Below, in pieces: positions 25,495 to 34,660 of a DNA stretch of 64,000 nucleotides. The notes under the pieces were generated by a model. That model had not been told where the DNA came from. It searched no databases and saw only the letters and a program-made list of their open reading frames with translations. Numbering within the stretch: the first letter of the stretch is position 1; the number at the start of each line of letters is the position of its first letter. Location of the stretch: assembly GCF_030816965.1 (NCBI RefSeq), contig NZ_JAUSYQ010000002.1:7616001-7680000 (forward strand). Direction: 5' to 3'. The DNA comes from Streptomyces canus. Its GTDB lineage: Bacteria > Actinomycetota > Actinomycetes > Streptomycetales > Streptomycetaceae. The translations under genes were made by a program, and so were the position numbers.

Positions 25495-26822
25495 GCGACA
25501 CATCCAAGGTTTCCAAGGCGGACGCCGGGACGAAGGGGCAGGCACAGCAGTCGACGGTTGCCCCCTCCGACGATCCCACCGCCGCGCCGGTCTCGGTGGT
25601 CGACCCCCGGCTGCTGGTCCGCGAAGAGGGCCTCAAGGGCTACTGGACCGAGTTCACGCGCAAGGTCAAGGGCGGTGAGCTGGGCTCGCTGCCGGTCGTG
25701 ATCGGACTGATCGTCATCTGGACGATCTTCCAGCTGCAGAACGACCGCTTCCTGAGCGCCGACAACCTCTCGAACATCAGCTACTACCTCTCGGCCACCG
25801 GCATGCTCGCCATCGGCCTGGTGTTCGTCCTGCTGCTCGGCGAGATCGACCTGTCGGTCGGTTCGGTCAGCGGTCTGGCGTCGACCCTGTTCGCGGTGTA
25901 CGTCGTGCAACACGGCATGAACGCCTGGCTGGCGCTGGTCCTGGCGGTCCTCACCGGTATCGCCGTCGGTGCGCTGCAGGGCTGGTTCTTCGCCAAGATC
26001 GGGGTACCGGCGTTCGTCGTCACCCTGGCCGGCTTCCTCGGCTGGAACGGCCTGATGCTGTGGCTGCTGGGCTCCAGCGGCACCATCAACATCCCGTCCG
26101 ACTCGGGTCCGGTCCACCTGCTCGGCCAGAACTCGTTCTTCATGGACCAGGCCATCATCGGCGCGTACCTGCTGGCCGGTCTCGGTGTCGTACTGACCCT
26201 GGTCGGCAACTTCGGCGAGCAGCGGCGCCGCAAGGCCGCGGGCGTGCCCTTCCGGCCGACCGGCGAGATCCTGGTGCGCGTCGGCGCGCTCGCGGTGGCG
26301 TCCTTCCTGACGGCGGCCGTGCTGAACGACGCCGCGGGTGTCTCCAACGCCCTGGTGATCTTCCTGGCGGCGCTGGTGATCGTGGACTTCGTGCTGCGTC
26401 GTACCACGTACGGCCGCAAGGTCTTCGCGGTCGGCGGCGGCATCGAGGCGGCCCGTCGTGCCGGTATCAGCGTGCCCATGATCCGGATCACCGTCTTCGC
26501 CATCTCCGGCGGGTTCGCGGCCATCGGCGGTATGTTCTTCGCCGGTCAGACCGCCAGCGCGACGCTGAGCGCCGGCGGCGGCAACACGCTGATGCTCGCC
26601 ATCGCGGCGGCCGTCATCGGTGGTACGTCGCTGTTCGGTGGGCGTGGCTCGGTGTGGTCGGCGCTGCTCGGCATGCTGGTGATCCAGTCGATCCAGACGG
26701 GTCTGGACCTGCTGAACATGAACCAGTCGATCCAGTACATGATCACCGGTGGTGTTCTGCTGGGAGCGGTCGTCATCGACTCGGTGTCTCGAAAGTCTCA
26801 GAAGGCGGCCGGTCGCGGATAG
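25491..26822 (+). CDS. xylH: Xylose ABC importer permease XylH (443 aa)
   Basis: Membrane subunit of the CUT2 type with about ten spans. The hallmark GLVFVLLLGEIDLSVGSVSGL motif is present in part (LGEIDLSVGS). Mid-protein there is the polar insert GEQRRRKAAGVPFRP, usual for XylH, and later GRKVFAVGGGIEAARRAGI. About 75 polar residues precede the first span. GTG overlaps the xylG stop. A strong terminator (26853-26883) ends the unit. Confidence 0.92.
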   Translation: MSDTSKVSKADAGTKGQAQQSTVAPSDDPTAAPVSVVDPRLLVREEGLKGYWTEFTRKVKGGELGSLPVVIGLIVIWTIFQLQNDRFLSADNLSNISYYLSATGMLAIGLVFVLLLGEIDLSVGSVSGLASTLFAVYVVQHGMNAWLALVLAVLTGIAVGALQGWFFAKIGVPAFVVTLAGFLGWNGLMLWLLGSSGTINIPSDSGPVHLLGQNSFFMDQAIIGAYLLAGLGVVLTLVGNFGEQRRRKAAGVPFRPTGEILVRVGALAVASFLTAAVLNDAAGVSNALVIFLAALVIVDFVLRRTTYGRKVFAVGGGIEAARRAGISVPMIRITVFAISGGFAAIGGMFFAGQTASATLSAGGGNTLMLAIAAAVIGGTSLFGGRGSVWSALLGMLVIQSIQTGLDLLNMNQSIQYMITGGVLLGAVVIDSVSRKSQKAAGRG

Positions 26823-26852
26823 CGCCTGATCGCGCCCCTTCGGGTCGATCCC

Positions 26853-26883
26853 CTTGCCCGGCACCCACAAGGTGCCGGGCAAG
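26853..26883 (+). terminator. Terminator of xylGH
   Basis: CTTGCCCGGCACC and GGTGCCGGGCAAG form a 13-bp perfect stem around the loop CACAA, followed by ATTGTT. It is 31 bp after the xylH stop. Confidence 0.85.
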
Positions 26884-26954
26884 ATTGTTCTCGCAGAACA
26901 TTAGACTCGACACGCCCGGCAAAGCTCGATCAGCTCTACTGCAAGGAGGCACGG

Positions 26955-28874
26955 GTGCCGCTGCTGACCCGCATCAGGGGACCGCGTGATCTGGACCGGC
27001 TCAGCCTTGAGGAGCTGGACCAGCTGGCGGGGGAGATCAGGAGCTTCCTCGTCGGCGCGGTCTCCAAGACCGGCGGCCACCTCGGCCCCAACCTCGGTGT
27101 GGTCGAGCTGACCATCGCCCTGCACCGGGTGTTCGACTCGCCCAGGGACCGGGTGCTCTTCGACACCGGCCACCAGGCGTATGTGCACAAGCTGCTCACC
27201 GGGCGGCAGGACTTCTCCAAGCTGCGCTCCAAGGGCGGGCTGTCCGGCTACCCCTCGCGCGCCGAGTCCGAGCACGACGTCATCGAGAACAGCCACGCCT
27301 CGACCGTCCTCGGATGGGCCGACGGGCTCGCGAAGGCCAACCAGGTGCTCAAACGGGACGACCACGTCGTCGCCGTGATCGGTGACGGTGCCCTGACCGG
27401 CGGTATGGCCTGGGAGGCGCTGAACAACATCGCCGACGCCAAGGACCGGCCGCTGGTCATCGTCGTCAACGACAACGAGCGGTCCTACGCGCCGACCATC
27501 GGCGGCCTCGCCAACCACCTGGCCACCCTGCGCACCACCGACGGCTACGAGCGCTTCCTCGCCCGCGGCAAGGACCTGCTGGAGCGCACCCCCGTCGTCG
27601 GCAGGCCGCTCTACGAGACCCTGCACGGGGCCAAGAAGGGCCTCAAGGACTTCATCGCGCCCCAGGGCATGTTCGAGGACCTCGGCCTGAAGTACGTCGG
27701 CCCCATCGACGGCCATGACCTCGAGGCGCTGGAGTCGGCGCTGGCCCGCGCCAAGCGGTTCGGCGGCCCGGTCATCGTGCACTGCCTCACCGAGAAGGGC
27801 CGCGGCTACGAGCCCGCCGAGCAGGACGAGGCCGACCGCTTCCACGGCATCGGCCCCATCCACCCGGACACCGGCCTGCCGATCAAGGCCTCCGCGGCCA
27901 GCTGGACCTCCGTCTTCGGCGACGAGATGGTCAAGCTGGGCCGGGAGCGCGAGGACATCGTCGCCATCACCGCGGCCATGCTCCAGCCGGTCGGACTGAA
28001 GAGGTTCGCGGACACCTTCCCGGAGCGCATCTACGACGTCGGCATCGCCGAGCAGCACGCGGCCGTCTCGGCGGCGGGCCTCGCGACCGGTGGCCTGCAC
28101 CCCGTCTTCGCCGTCTACGCCACCTTCCTCAACCGTGCCTTCGACCAGGTCCTCATGGACGTCGCCCTGCACAAGTGCGGTGTGACCTTCGTGCTCGACC
28201 GGGCCGGCGTCACCGGCGACGACGGCGCCTCGCACAACGGCATGTGGGACATGTCGATGCTCCAGGTCGTCCCGACGCTCCGGCTCGCCGCCCCGCGCGA
28301 CGCCGAACAACTGCGCGCCCAGCTGCGCGAGGCCGTCCAGGTCGACGACGCGCCGACCGTGCTGCGCTACTCCAAGGGCGTCGTGGGTCCCGCCGTCCCC
28401 GCCGTGGGCACCGTCGGAGGCATGGACGTCCTGCGCGAGCCGGGCACCGGCACACCCGACGTGCTCCTCGTCTCCGTCGGCGCCCTCGCCCCCATGTGCC
28501 TGGAGATCGCCACGCTCCTCGACAAGCAGGGCATCTCCACCACCGTCGTCGACCCGCGCTGGGTCAAGCCCGTCGACGAGGCCATGGCCCCGCTCGCCGA
28601 GCGGCACCGCGTGGTCGTGACCGTCGAGGACAACAGCCGGGTCGGCGGCGTCGGCTCGGCGATCGCGCAGGCCCTGCGTGACGCGGGCGTCGACGTCCCA
28701 CTGCGCGACTTCGGCATCCCGCCGCGCTTCCTCGACCACGCCTCCCGTGCCGAGGTCATGGCGGAGATCGGCCTCACCGCCCCCGACATCGCCCGCCAGG
28801 TCACCGGCCTGGTCTCCAGGCTGGACGGGCGGTACAGCGACAGCGCGGCCGAGGCGGAGCCCGCCCGCGACTGA
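26955..28874 (+). CDS. dxs: 1-deoxy-D-xylulose-5-phosphate synthase (639 aa)
   Basis: First enzyme of the MEP isoprenoid pathway; condenses pyruvate and glyceraldehyde-3-phosphate using thiamine diphosphate and Mg. The N-terminal [18 protein letters not shown] and [16 protein letters not shown] are diagnostic. The cofactor motif GDGALTGG...NDNERS is present. The catalytic Glu is in [15 protein letters not shown], in the central pyrimidine-binding domain, and a transketolase C-terminal domain follows. The GTG at 26955 has AAGGAGG five bases upstream. It is a single gene between two strong terminators. Confidence 0.96.
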   Translation: MPLLTRIRGPRDLDRLSLEELDQLAGEIRSFLVGAVSKTGGHLGPNLGVVELTIALHRVFDSPRDRVLFDTGHQAYVHKLLTGRQDFSKLRSKGGLSGYPSRAESEHDVIENSHASTVLGWADGLAKANQVLKRDDHVVAVIGDGALTGGMAWEALNNIADAKDRPLVIVVNDNERSYAPTIGGLANHLATLRTTDGYERFLARGKDLLERTPVVGRPLYETLHGAKKGLKDFIAPQGMFEDLGLKYVGPIDGHDLEALESALARAKRFGGPVIVHCLTEKGRGYEPAEQDEADRFHGIGPIHPDTGLPIKASAASWTSVFGDEMVKLGREREDIVAITAAMLQPVGLKRFADTFPERIYDVGIAEQHAAVSAAGLATGGLHPVFAVYATFLNRAFDQVLMDVALHKCGVTFVLDRAGVTGDDGASHNGMWDMSMLQVVPTLRLAAPRDAEQLRAQLREAVQVDDAPTVLRYSKGVVGPAVPAVGTVGGMDVLREPGTGTPDVLLVSVGALAPMCLEIATLLDKQGISTTVVDPRWVKPVDEAMAPLAERHRVVVTVEDNSRVGGVGSAIAQALRDAGVDVPLRDFGIPPRFLDHASRAEVMAEIGLTAPDIARQVTGLVSRLDGRYSDSAAEAEPARD

Positions 28875-28880
28875 CACGGC

Positions 28881-28930
28881 CGAATGGGCCGGCCGTACCA
28901 CTCGTGACAGTGGTACGGCCGGCCCATTCG
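28881..28930 (+). terminator. Long perfect terminator after dxs
   Basis: Two 22-bp arms (28881-28902 and 28909-28930) pair without mismatch around the loop CGTGAC. The stem starts six bases after the dxs stop and isolates it from the permease downstream. Confidence 0.9.
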
Positions 28931-29010
28931 CGTGAATCCCCCCGCGCCGGGGCATACGACCTACGCCCCCTCTCGATCATGTCGAGGACGACACAGCGTG
29001 GGAGGTACCC

Positions 29011-30510
29011 GTGAGCAGCACCCTCTTCCGGACGAAGAAGGTCGAGCAGTCCATCCTCGACACCGAGGAGCCAGAACACGCGCTCAAGAAGTCCTTGTCC
29101 GCGCTGGATCTGACCGTCTTCGGCGTCGGCGTCATCATCGGCACCGGCATCTTCGTCCTGACCGGCACCGTCGCCAAGAACAACGCCGGACCGGCGGTGG
29201 CCCTGGCCTTCGTCGTGGCCGGCGTCGTCTGCGCGCTCGCCGCGCTCTGCTACGCCGAGTTCGCCTCCACCGTCCCGGTGGCGGGATCGGCATACACCTT
29301 CTCCTACGCCTCCCTCGGTGAACTGCCCGCCTGGATCATCGGCTGGGACCTGGTCCTGGAGTTCGCGCTGGGCACGGCGGTGGTGTCCGTCGGCTGGTCC
29401 GGCTACATCGCCTCACTGCTGGACAACGCGGGCTGGCATCTGCCGGAGGCGCTCGGCAGCCGCGACGGGGCCGACGGCTTCGGCTTCGACATCCTCGCCG
29501 CCGCGCTCGTCCTGGTGCTGACCTGCATCCTCGTGCTCGGCACCAAGCTCTCCGCGCGCGTGACCTCGATCGTCGTCGCCATCAAGGTGACGGTCGTGCT
29601 GACCGTGATCATCGCGGGCGCCTTCTTCATCGAGGGCGACCACTACGACCCGTTCATCCCGAAGGCCCAGGAGGTGGCGGCCGGTGACAGTCTCCAGTCA
29701 CCGCTGATCCAGCTGATGTTCGGCTGGGCACCCTCCAACTTCGGCGTGATGGGCATCTTCACCGCCGCCTCCGTCGTCTTCTTCGCCTTCATCGGCTTCG
29801 ACGTCGTGGCCACGGCTGCCGAGGAGACCAGGAACCCGCAGCGCGACATGCCCCGCGGCATCCTCGGCTCCCTCCTCATCTGCACGACCCTCTACGTCGC
29901 CGTCTCGATCGTCGTGACGGGCATGCAGAAGTACACCGACCTGTCCGTCACGGCCCCGCTCGCCGACGCCTTCAAGGCCACCGGCCACCCCTGGTTCGCG
30001 GGCTTCATCAGCTTCGGCGCCGCCGTCGGCCTGACGACGGTCTGCATGATCCTGCTCCTGGGCCAGACCCGGGTCTTCTTCGCGATGAGCCGCGACGGAC
30101 TGCTGCCGACGTTCTTCTCCCACGTCCACCCGAAGTTCAGGACCCCGCACCGTCCGACCATCCTGCTCGGCGTGATCATCGCGATCGTCGCCGGCTTCAC
30201 ACCCCTGAGCGAACTCGCCGAACTGGTCAACATCGGCACCCTGTTCGCGTTCGTGGTGGTCGCCATCGGTGTGGTCATCCTCCGCAAGTCCCGCCCCGAC
30301 CTGCCCCGCGCCTTCCGCACCCCCTGGGTGCCGGTCATCCCGATCCTTTCGGTCCTGGCCTCCCTCTGGCTGATGCTCAACCTGCCGGCCGAGACCTGGC
30401 TGCGGTTCGCGATCTGGATGGTCATCGGCTTCCTCGTCTACTTCCTCTACGGCCGTAGCCACAGCCTTCTCGGACGGCGCGCGGCGGCGACGGCCAACGA
30501 CACGGAGTAA
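29011..30510 (+). CDS. APC-family amino acid permease, cationic amino acid transporter type (499 aa)
   Basis: Secondary transporter with about twelve spans. The first membrane segment carries the APC motif VGVIIGTGIFVLTG; a later one has AAGDSLQSPLI before FGVMGIFTAASVVFFAFIGFD (core FFAFIGFDVVATAAEE, the family's helix 6). The polar N-terminus (KVEQSILDTEEPEHALKK) resembles CAT-type transporters. GTG start at 29011 with GGGAGG. The substrate cannot be set from sequence; basic or branched amino acids are usual. A hairpin with ACATACG/CGTATGT arms follows. Confidence 0.88.
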   Translation: MSSTLFRTKKVEQSILDTEEPEHALKKSLSALDLTVFGVGVIIGTGIFVLTGTVAKNNAGPAVALAFVVAGVVCALAALCYAEFASTVPVAGSAYTFSYASLGELPAWIIGWDLVLEFALGTAVVSVGWSGYIASLLDNAGWHLPEALGSRDGADGFGFDILAAALVLVLTCILVLGTKLSARVTSIVVAIKVTVVLTVIIAGAFFIEGDHYDPFIPKAQEVAAGDSLQSPLIQLMFGWAPSNFGVMGIFTAASVVFFAFIGFDVVATAAEETRNPQRDMPRGILGSLLICTTLYVAVSIVVTGMQKYTDLSVTAPLADAFKATGHPWFAGFISFGAAVGLTTVCMILLLGQTRVFFAMSRDGLLPTFFSHVHPKFRTPHRPTILLGVIIAIVAGFTPLSELAELVNIGTLFAFVVVAIGVVILRKSRPDLPRAFRTPWVPVIPILSVLASLWLMLNLPAETWLRFAIWMVIGFLVYFLYGRSHSLLGRRAAATANDTE

Positions 30511-30511
30511 C

Positions 30512-30542
30512 ACATACGTTCCGCCTCCCCGGCCCCGTATGT
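30512..30542 (+). terminator. Weak hairpin after the permease gene
   Basis: ACATACG (30512-30518) and CGTATGT (30536-30542) pair across a 17-base loop that is C-rich. It is two bases after the stop codon. Confidence 0.45.
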
Positions 30543-30584
30543 CCTGTTCGGTGAGGATGTGCGGGGCCGGATAGCGTGCTGCTC

Positions 30585-32015
30585 ATGCCTGCAGAGCTCC
30601 TGCTCCCGTCACATTCCGTACCCGGTTCCCGTACGGCGTACTGGAGCCGACTGCTGCCCCCGCTCGCGGCCCTGGCCTGCGTGACGCGCGTCCCGTCCTT
30701 CACGCGCCCCCTCTGGAACCCGGACGAGGGCTATCTCGCCGTACAGGCACGGCTGTTGGCGCAGGGCGGACAGCTCTACGAGACGGTCGTCGACCGCAAG
30801 CCGCCGTTCGTACCGTGGCTCTACGAGGCCGCGTTCGCGGTGACGGGCTCCGGCACGCTGGCCGGGGTGCGGGTCCTGGCGGTCCTGGCCCAACTCCTCA
30901 CCGCCGTCCTGCTGGCCTCCCTGGCCCGCCGCCGCTGGGGCGACACGTCCGGCCGTACCGCCGGAGTGCTGTATCTGCTGATCTCCGTCGGCCTGAACCC
31001 CGAGGACGCGCAGGCCGCGACCTTCGAGGTGTTCCTCCTGCCCTGCACGGCGGCCGCGATGTGGTGCGCGGACCGGCGGCGCTGGGGTGCGGCGGGAACG
31101 GCGGTCGCGTGCGCGTTCCTCACGAAGCAGACGGGCGGGGCGGTGCTGCTGCCCGTGCTCTGGCTGTACGTCGCCTCGGGGGCGGGACGACGGGCGGCGC
31201 AGCGGCTCGTGGCGGGGGCGTTGACGCCGGTGCTGTGCGCGGCGCTGGTGACGGACCCGGCGGGTTTCCTGTTCTGGACGGTGACGGGTTCGGGGGCGTA
31301 CGCGACGCTGACCGGCTCCGAACTCCACGTACTGGGACGGGGGTTGGTCAACACCGGGATCGTGGCGGTGGCCTGCGCGGGCCTGATCGCGCCTGTCGTA
31401 CGGGCCCGGCGCGCACCGACCACTGATCTGTGGCTGTGGCTGCTCGCGTCGGCGGGAGCAGTGCTGCTCGGCCTCCACTTCTTCGGCCACTACTACCTCC
31501 AACTCCTCCCGCCAGCCGCGCTCCTGGCCACGGGGGCGCTGCGCGCGGTGCCGTACGACCGCACGCTCACGGCGGTGCTCGCATCGGCCTGCGCGTGCGC
31601 GCTGTTCCTGACGTGGGGTGTGCTGGCCCCTCGCACCGACCTCGACCACGCACGCCGTGTCGCGCAGGCGGTGTCGTCCCGTACGCCGCCGGGCGATCCG
31701 GTCCTGGTCTGGGGGATGCACCCGGAGACGTACTGGCTGGCGGACCGGGCGCCGGCCACCCGCTATCTGACGGCGGGTCTCCTCACGAACTACAGCGGGG
31801 GCCGGGACGGCGGGCGCGTGGGGGAGAGGTATGCCGTGCGGGGTACATGGACGGTGTTCCGGCGGGAGGCGGTCTCGGCGGCCCTGGTGGTGGACGACTC
31901 CCGCGGCAAGCCGTACGCGCCGGAACGGGTGCGGGGCCTACGGCGGTTGCTGGCGGCGGGGTACGAGGAGGCGGGGACGGTGGACGGGGCGGTGCTGTAC
32001 GTGAAACGGCGGTAG
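30585..32015 (+). CDS. GT39/ArnT-like membrane glycosyltransferase (476 aa)
   Basis: Polytopic protein of the PMT/ArnT (GT-C) superfamily, which transfers sugars from lipid-linked donors. The first outer loop has the required acidic motif, WNPDEGYLAVQARLL, followed by VDRKPPFVPWLYEAAF. About ten hydrophobic segments follow. A soluble C-terminal part holds VWGMHPETYWLADRAPATRYL and ends in VLYVKRR. I chose the ATG at 30585; a GTG at 30576 is in frame, and neither has a good ribosome site. The acceptor is unknown. The gene stands alone. Confidence 0.75.
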   Translation: MPAELLLPSHSVPGSRTAYWSRLLPPLAALACVTRVPSFTRPLWNPDEGYLAVQARLLAQGGQLYETVVDRKPPFVPWLYEAAFAVTGSGTLAGVRVLAVLAQLLTAVLLASLARRRWGDTSGRTAGVLYLLISVGLNPEDAQAATFEVFLLPCTAAAMWCADRRRWGAAGTAVACAFLTKQTGGAVLLPVLWLYVASGAGRRAAQRLVAGALTPVLCAALVTDPAGFLFWTVTGSGAYATLTGSELHVLGRGLVNTGIVAVACAGLIAPVVRARRAPTTDLWLWLLASAGAVLLGLHFFGHYYLQLLPPAALLATGALRAVPYDRTLTAVLASACACALFLTWGVLAPRTDLDHARRVAQAVSSRTPPGDPVLVWGMHPETYWLADRAPATRYLTAGLLTNYSGGRDGGRVGERYAVRGTWTVFRREAVSAALVVDDSRGKPYAPERVRGLRRLLAAGYEEAGTVDGAVLYVKRR

Positions 32016-32049
32016 GGGTTCATGGTCGGCTGCGGGTGCGTCGTGGCTG

Positions 32050-32121
32050 GTCGCGCGGTTCCCCGCGCCCCTGAGGCACGTGCACTGGACCCACCTTCAG
32101 GGGCGCGGGGAACCGCGCGAC
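32050..32121. repeat. Streptomyces intergenic inverted repeat
   Basis: Two 25-bp arms (32050-32074 and 32097-32121) are perfect complements, built on the core GCGCGGTTCCCCGCGCCCCTG, here written in parts: GTCGCGCGGTTCC and CCGCGCCCCTGA. The loop is 22 bases. Copies of this core are scattered in Streptomyces genomes. Here it lies between convergent genes and can act as a two-way terminator. Degenerate relatives are at 45160 and near 59165. Confidence 0.8.
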
Positions 32122-32179
32122 AGGCCCCCACCGGCCCGCAGCCGCCACACGACACAGCGCGGCACGTCGGGGAAGGCGC

Positions 32180-32545
32180 TCACGGACGAACGGTCCGCGG
32201 CCCCGCCACCTCCGCCCCCAACTCCCCGACCCTCCGCCGAAGTTCACGATCAGCGGTGACCACCAGCACCGGCCGCTCACCCGCCTCCGCCACCAGTTCC
32301 ACCATCCGATCGTCGCCGCTTCCCACCGCAGACTCCACCCGAACCCCCGGCACGGACTCCACCCCGCGAGCCGCCCCCTCCACCACCAGCACGATCTCCA
32401 CCGCACCGTCCCGCCCCGGCACCCCGTCCACCGCCAGGCGGTCCCGCAACCGCTCCGCCGCCCCCCGCCGGTCCCGCCACCACCCGTCCGGCACCGACCC
32501 GACGACGTTCGCGGCATCCACGACGACCAGCAGCACGTCACTCAT
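32180..32545 (-). CDS. PIN/NYN-like domain protein (121 aa)
   Basis: Small protein with VVVDAANVVGSVPDGWW at the N-terminus, SGDDRMVELVAEA in the middle and VVTADRELRRRV near the end. This spacing of Asp residues fits a PIN-like or NYN nuclease fold with an acidic metal site. Streptomyces homologues are often labelled as NTP pyrophosphohydrolases, for which I see no motif. ATG at 32545; a GTG-like upstream extension is possible. It is transcribed away from the plus-strand gene at 32610, and the two may share a short divergent promoter region of 64 bp. Confidence 0.6.
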   Translation of the reverse strand: MSDVLLVVVDAANVVGSVPDGWWRDRRGAAERLRDRLAVDGVPGRDGAVEIVLVVEGAARGVESVPGVRVESAVGSGDDRMVELVAEAGERPVLVVTADRELRRRVGELGAEVAGPRTVRP

Positions 32546-32609
32546 GCGTCCAGCGTCCCACGACCGGCCCACCCGAAGACGGCACCGACCGCCCGATTAG
32601 AGTGGGCCC

Positions 32610-33644
32610 GTGTCAGTGGTCCGTACAGTGAACGGCGACTGGCTCATCCGCGCCCGCGACGGCCGACTCGGCGTCTACGCCACCCGCGACGAAGGCGTGT
32701 GGTGCAGGGCGGAGCGCCGCCCGGGCGGCGACACCTGGCTGCCCTGGCGCAAGGTCGGCGGCGACCAGCGCCTGCATCCCCAACTCGCCGTGGGACACGG
32801 CGCCGACGGCTACGCACACCTCGTCTCCTGGCGTCCCACCAAGGCCGGAGAAGCGGGCCTCGTGCACTCCACCCACTTCCGCGTCCACCTCGCCGCCCTC
32901 GACTGGAGTCCGGTCGGCCACCCCGACAGGGCGGGCGCCCGCACCGGCGTCCCCGCCGTGGCCGTCGACGCGGAGGGCCGGGCGCATGTCTTCGTCGGCA
33001 ACCGCGCCAACGGCGTGCACGCCCGCATCCAGAAGGAACGCGGCGGCTGGAACGGCTGGTCCGACCTGAAGGGCTCCGACGTGCACGAGGAACTGGCCGC
33101 CGTGACAGGGGAGTCGGGCCGGGTCGAGCTCTACGGCACCAACCCGGACGGCATCCTGCGCTGGCTCCAGGAAGAAGCGGGCGCGCCCCCCGTACCGGCC
33201 GACCCGCTGCCCGTCCGCGTCGAGCCGGGCACCCTCAGCGCGCTGCCCACCTCCAAGGAACACACCACGCTGTTCTTCGCGGACCCCGAGGGCATGCTCT
33301 ACGCCTGGCGCCCGGACACCGAGCCGACCCCCCTGCTCGCGGCGGCCGGCCCCGGCCCGGCGGTTCTGCTCCGCTGCACCCTGGACGGCCACGACTGCAC
33401 CCTGCTCGCCCAGCGTTCGGCCTCCGGCCGGGTCTCCTTCGCCGCCTGTCCGACCGAGCAGGAGTCGGCGGGCCTGTGGTGGACGGAGTCCGGGCCGCAG
33501 TTGCCGGTGGGCACCGCCGTGGCCCTCGCCGAGGACGCGGACGGCCGTATCGTCGCCGCGACGGTGACCCCCGACGGGGAGCTCCGGATCGCCCGGCAGA
33601 AGGACGAGCCGGGACTGGCGCTGGCGGCCTGGCAGGAGGTCTGA
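32610..33644 (+). CDS. Predicted beta-propeller, lectin-like protein (344 aa)
   Basis: No catalytic motif is seen. Repeated blades with Trp and Gly can be recognised: GDTWLPWRKVGGDQRLHPQLAVG, GYAHLVSW, GRAHVFVGNRANGVHARIQ, GGWNGWSDLKG and GRVELYGTNPDGILRWLQE. The pattern resembles tectonin/PLL-type propellers that bind sugars. There is no signal peptide, so any secretion would need another route. The next two genes on the same strand look like tail-fibre parts, and all three may work together. GTG start at 32610; a second GTG at 32616 is possible. Confidence 0.6.
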   Translation: MSVVRTVNGDWLIRARDGRLGVYATRDEGVWCRAERRPGGDTWLPWRKVGGDQRLHPQLAVGHGADGYAHLVSWRPTKAGEAGLVHSTHFRVHLAALDWSPVGHPDRAGARTGVPAVAVDAEGRAHVFVGNRANGVHARIQKERGGWNGWSDLKGSDVHEELAAVTGESGRVELYGTNPDGILRWLQEEAGAPPVPADPLPVRVEPGTLSALPTSKEHTTLFFADPEGMLYAWRPDTEPTPLLAAAGPGPAVLLRCTLDGHDCTLLAQRSASGRVSFAACPTEQESAGLWWTESGPQLPVGTAVALAEDADGRIVAATVTPDGELRIARQKDEPGLALAAWQEV

Positions 33645-33736
33645 GCGCTCCCCGCCTCGAACGGTCAAGCGTCGCACATGCGTGCGTGGTCCGTGATGGA
33701 ATGGTGATCCAATCCGGTACGGACAAGGGGGATCCC

Positions 33737-34450
33737 ATGGCAGTGGGACGAAGACTGTTCCTCGGCGCGTTCACGGCAGGGGCGGTGACCGTCGCCGCCA
33801 ACGGGACGGAGGCGGTCGCGGTGGGTGACTACACCGACTACACGGCGCCCGCCCGGTTCTGGACCCAGTCGACGACCGCGCACGCGGTCACCGCCGTCAT
33901 GGCGGCCACCTCCGGGGCCGGGGCCGCACTCAACGTGGCCTCGAAGAACCCGCAGACCTCGGCCCTGAACGTCACCGGCGTGGAGACCGCCCGCGGCACG
34001 GTGAAGATCACCCACGACGGTTACGTCGACGGGTCGGACGCCGACGGTTCCGCCCTGTCCATCGACCTCCAGACGCACGGCGTCACGGACCAGAGCGGTG
34101 GCACCGCCGCCCAGGGCATCTTCGTCACCGCCACCAGCGGAGCGACCAAGGGCGCCCTGCTCGTCCTGCGCAACAACAAGGGACTGGACGACCTGGTCGT
34201 CAAGGGCAGCGGCCGCGTGGGCATCGGTGTCGGCCGGGGCGACACCCCCCAGTCCCAGCTCCATGTCGTCCAGGTGGCCCAGGACGCCGCGTCCGCCATC
34301 CTCGCCGAGGGCGCCGTACGGCTCGCGGACGTCACGGCCACGCCGAGCAACGCGCCCGCCGCCCTGGGCGGTGGCTCCCTCTACGCCCAGGGCGGCGCCC
34401 TGTACTGGAAGGGCGGCAGCGGCAAGGTCACGCTGCTGGCACCGGCGTAG
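33737..34450 (+). CDS. Tail-fibre-like repetitive protein with possible Tat signal (237 aa)
   Basis: The N-terminus GRRLFLGAFTAGAVTVAANG looks like a twin-arginine signal. The body is rich in Gly, Ala, Thr and Ser with beta-helix-like stretches such as GALLVLRNNKGLDDLVVKGSG and RVGIGVG. It ends in GGGSLYAQGGALYWKGGSG followed by KVTLLAPA. That ending and the QSQLHVVQ segment resemble the C-terminal part of phage tail fibres and phage-type hyaluronidases. The ATG at 33737 has AAGGGGG seven bases upstream. The short coiled-coil gene at 34461 follows after 10 bp. Its role is unknown; a secreted trimeric surface fibre is one possibility. Confidence 0.6.
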   Translation: MAVGRRLFLGAFTAGAVTVAANGTEAVAVGDYTDYTAPARFWTQSTTAHAVTAVMAATSGAGAALNVASKNPQTSALNVTGVETARGTVKITHDGYVDGSDADGSALSIDLQTHGVTDQSGGTAAQGIFVTATSGATKGALLVLRNNKGLDDLVVKGSGRVGIGVGRGDTPQSQLHVVQVAQDAASAILAEGAVRLADVTATPSNAPAALGGGSLYAQGGALYWKGGSGKVTLLAPA

Positions 34451-34460
34451 GGGGACCACG

Positions 34461-34607
34461 ATGGAACTGACGCCCGAACAGCTCGTCGCCGAGTTCCAGG
34501 ACGCCGTCATGGAGCTGTACTTCGCCCGCAAGCGCATCGCGCACCTGGAGACGGAGAACGCCGAGCTGAAGGCGCGGCTGACAGCGGCCGACGCGTCCGG
34601 TGAGTGA
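34461..34607 (+). CDS. Small coiled-coil protein (48 aa)
   Basis: MELTPEQLVAEFQDAVMELY opens an almost wholly helical protein with heptad-like spacing, then FARKRIAHLETENAELKARL. The heptads suggest a dimer or trimer. The ATG at 34461 has a GGGGGA site and lies 10 bp after the tail-fibre-like gene. Short helical proteins of this kind often sit next to tail-fibre genes in actinophages. A terminator follows immediately. Confidence 0.65.
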   Translation: MELTPEQLVAEFQDAVMELYFARKRIAHLETENAELKARLTAADASGE

Positions 34608-34612
34608 AAAGA

Positions 34613-34636
34613 GGGCCTCCGCCGCCGCGGAGGCCC
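34613..34636. terminator. Bidirectional terminator
   Basis: GGGCCTCCGC and GCGGAGGCCC form a 10-bp stem with loop CGCC. It lies between the coiled-coil gene and the convergent fadB. Confidence 0.8.
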
Positions 34637-34660
34637 CCTTCACGGTCGTACGACCGGTCG

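Noticed and set aside
29011..30510. Possible link of the amino-acid permease to dxs as an operon
   Set aside because: A 22-bp perfect terminator separates them, and the permease has its own ribosome site.
34461..34607. Considered whether the 48-residue coiled coil was the spurious end of the preceding gene
   Set aside because: It has its own ATG, a GGGGGA ribosome site and a clean heptad pattern, and the preceding gene has a proper stop.
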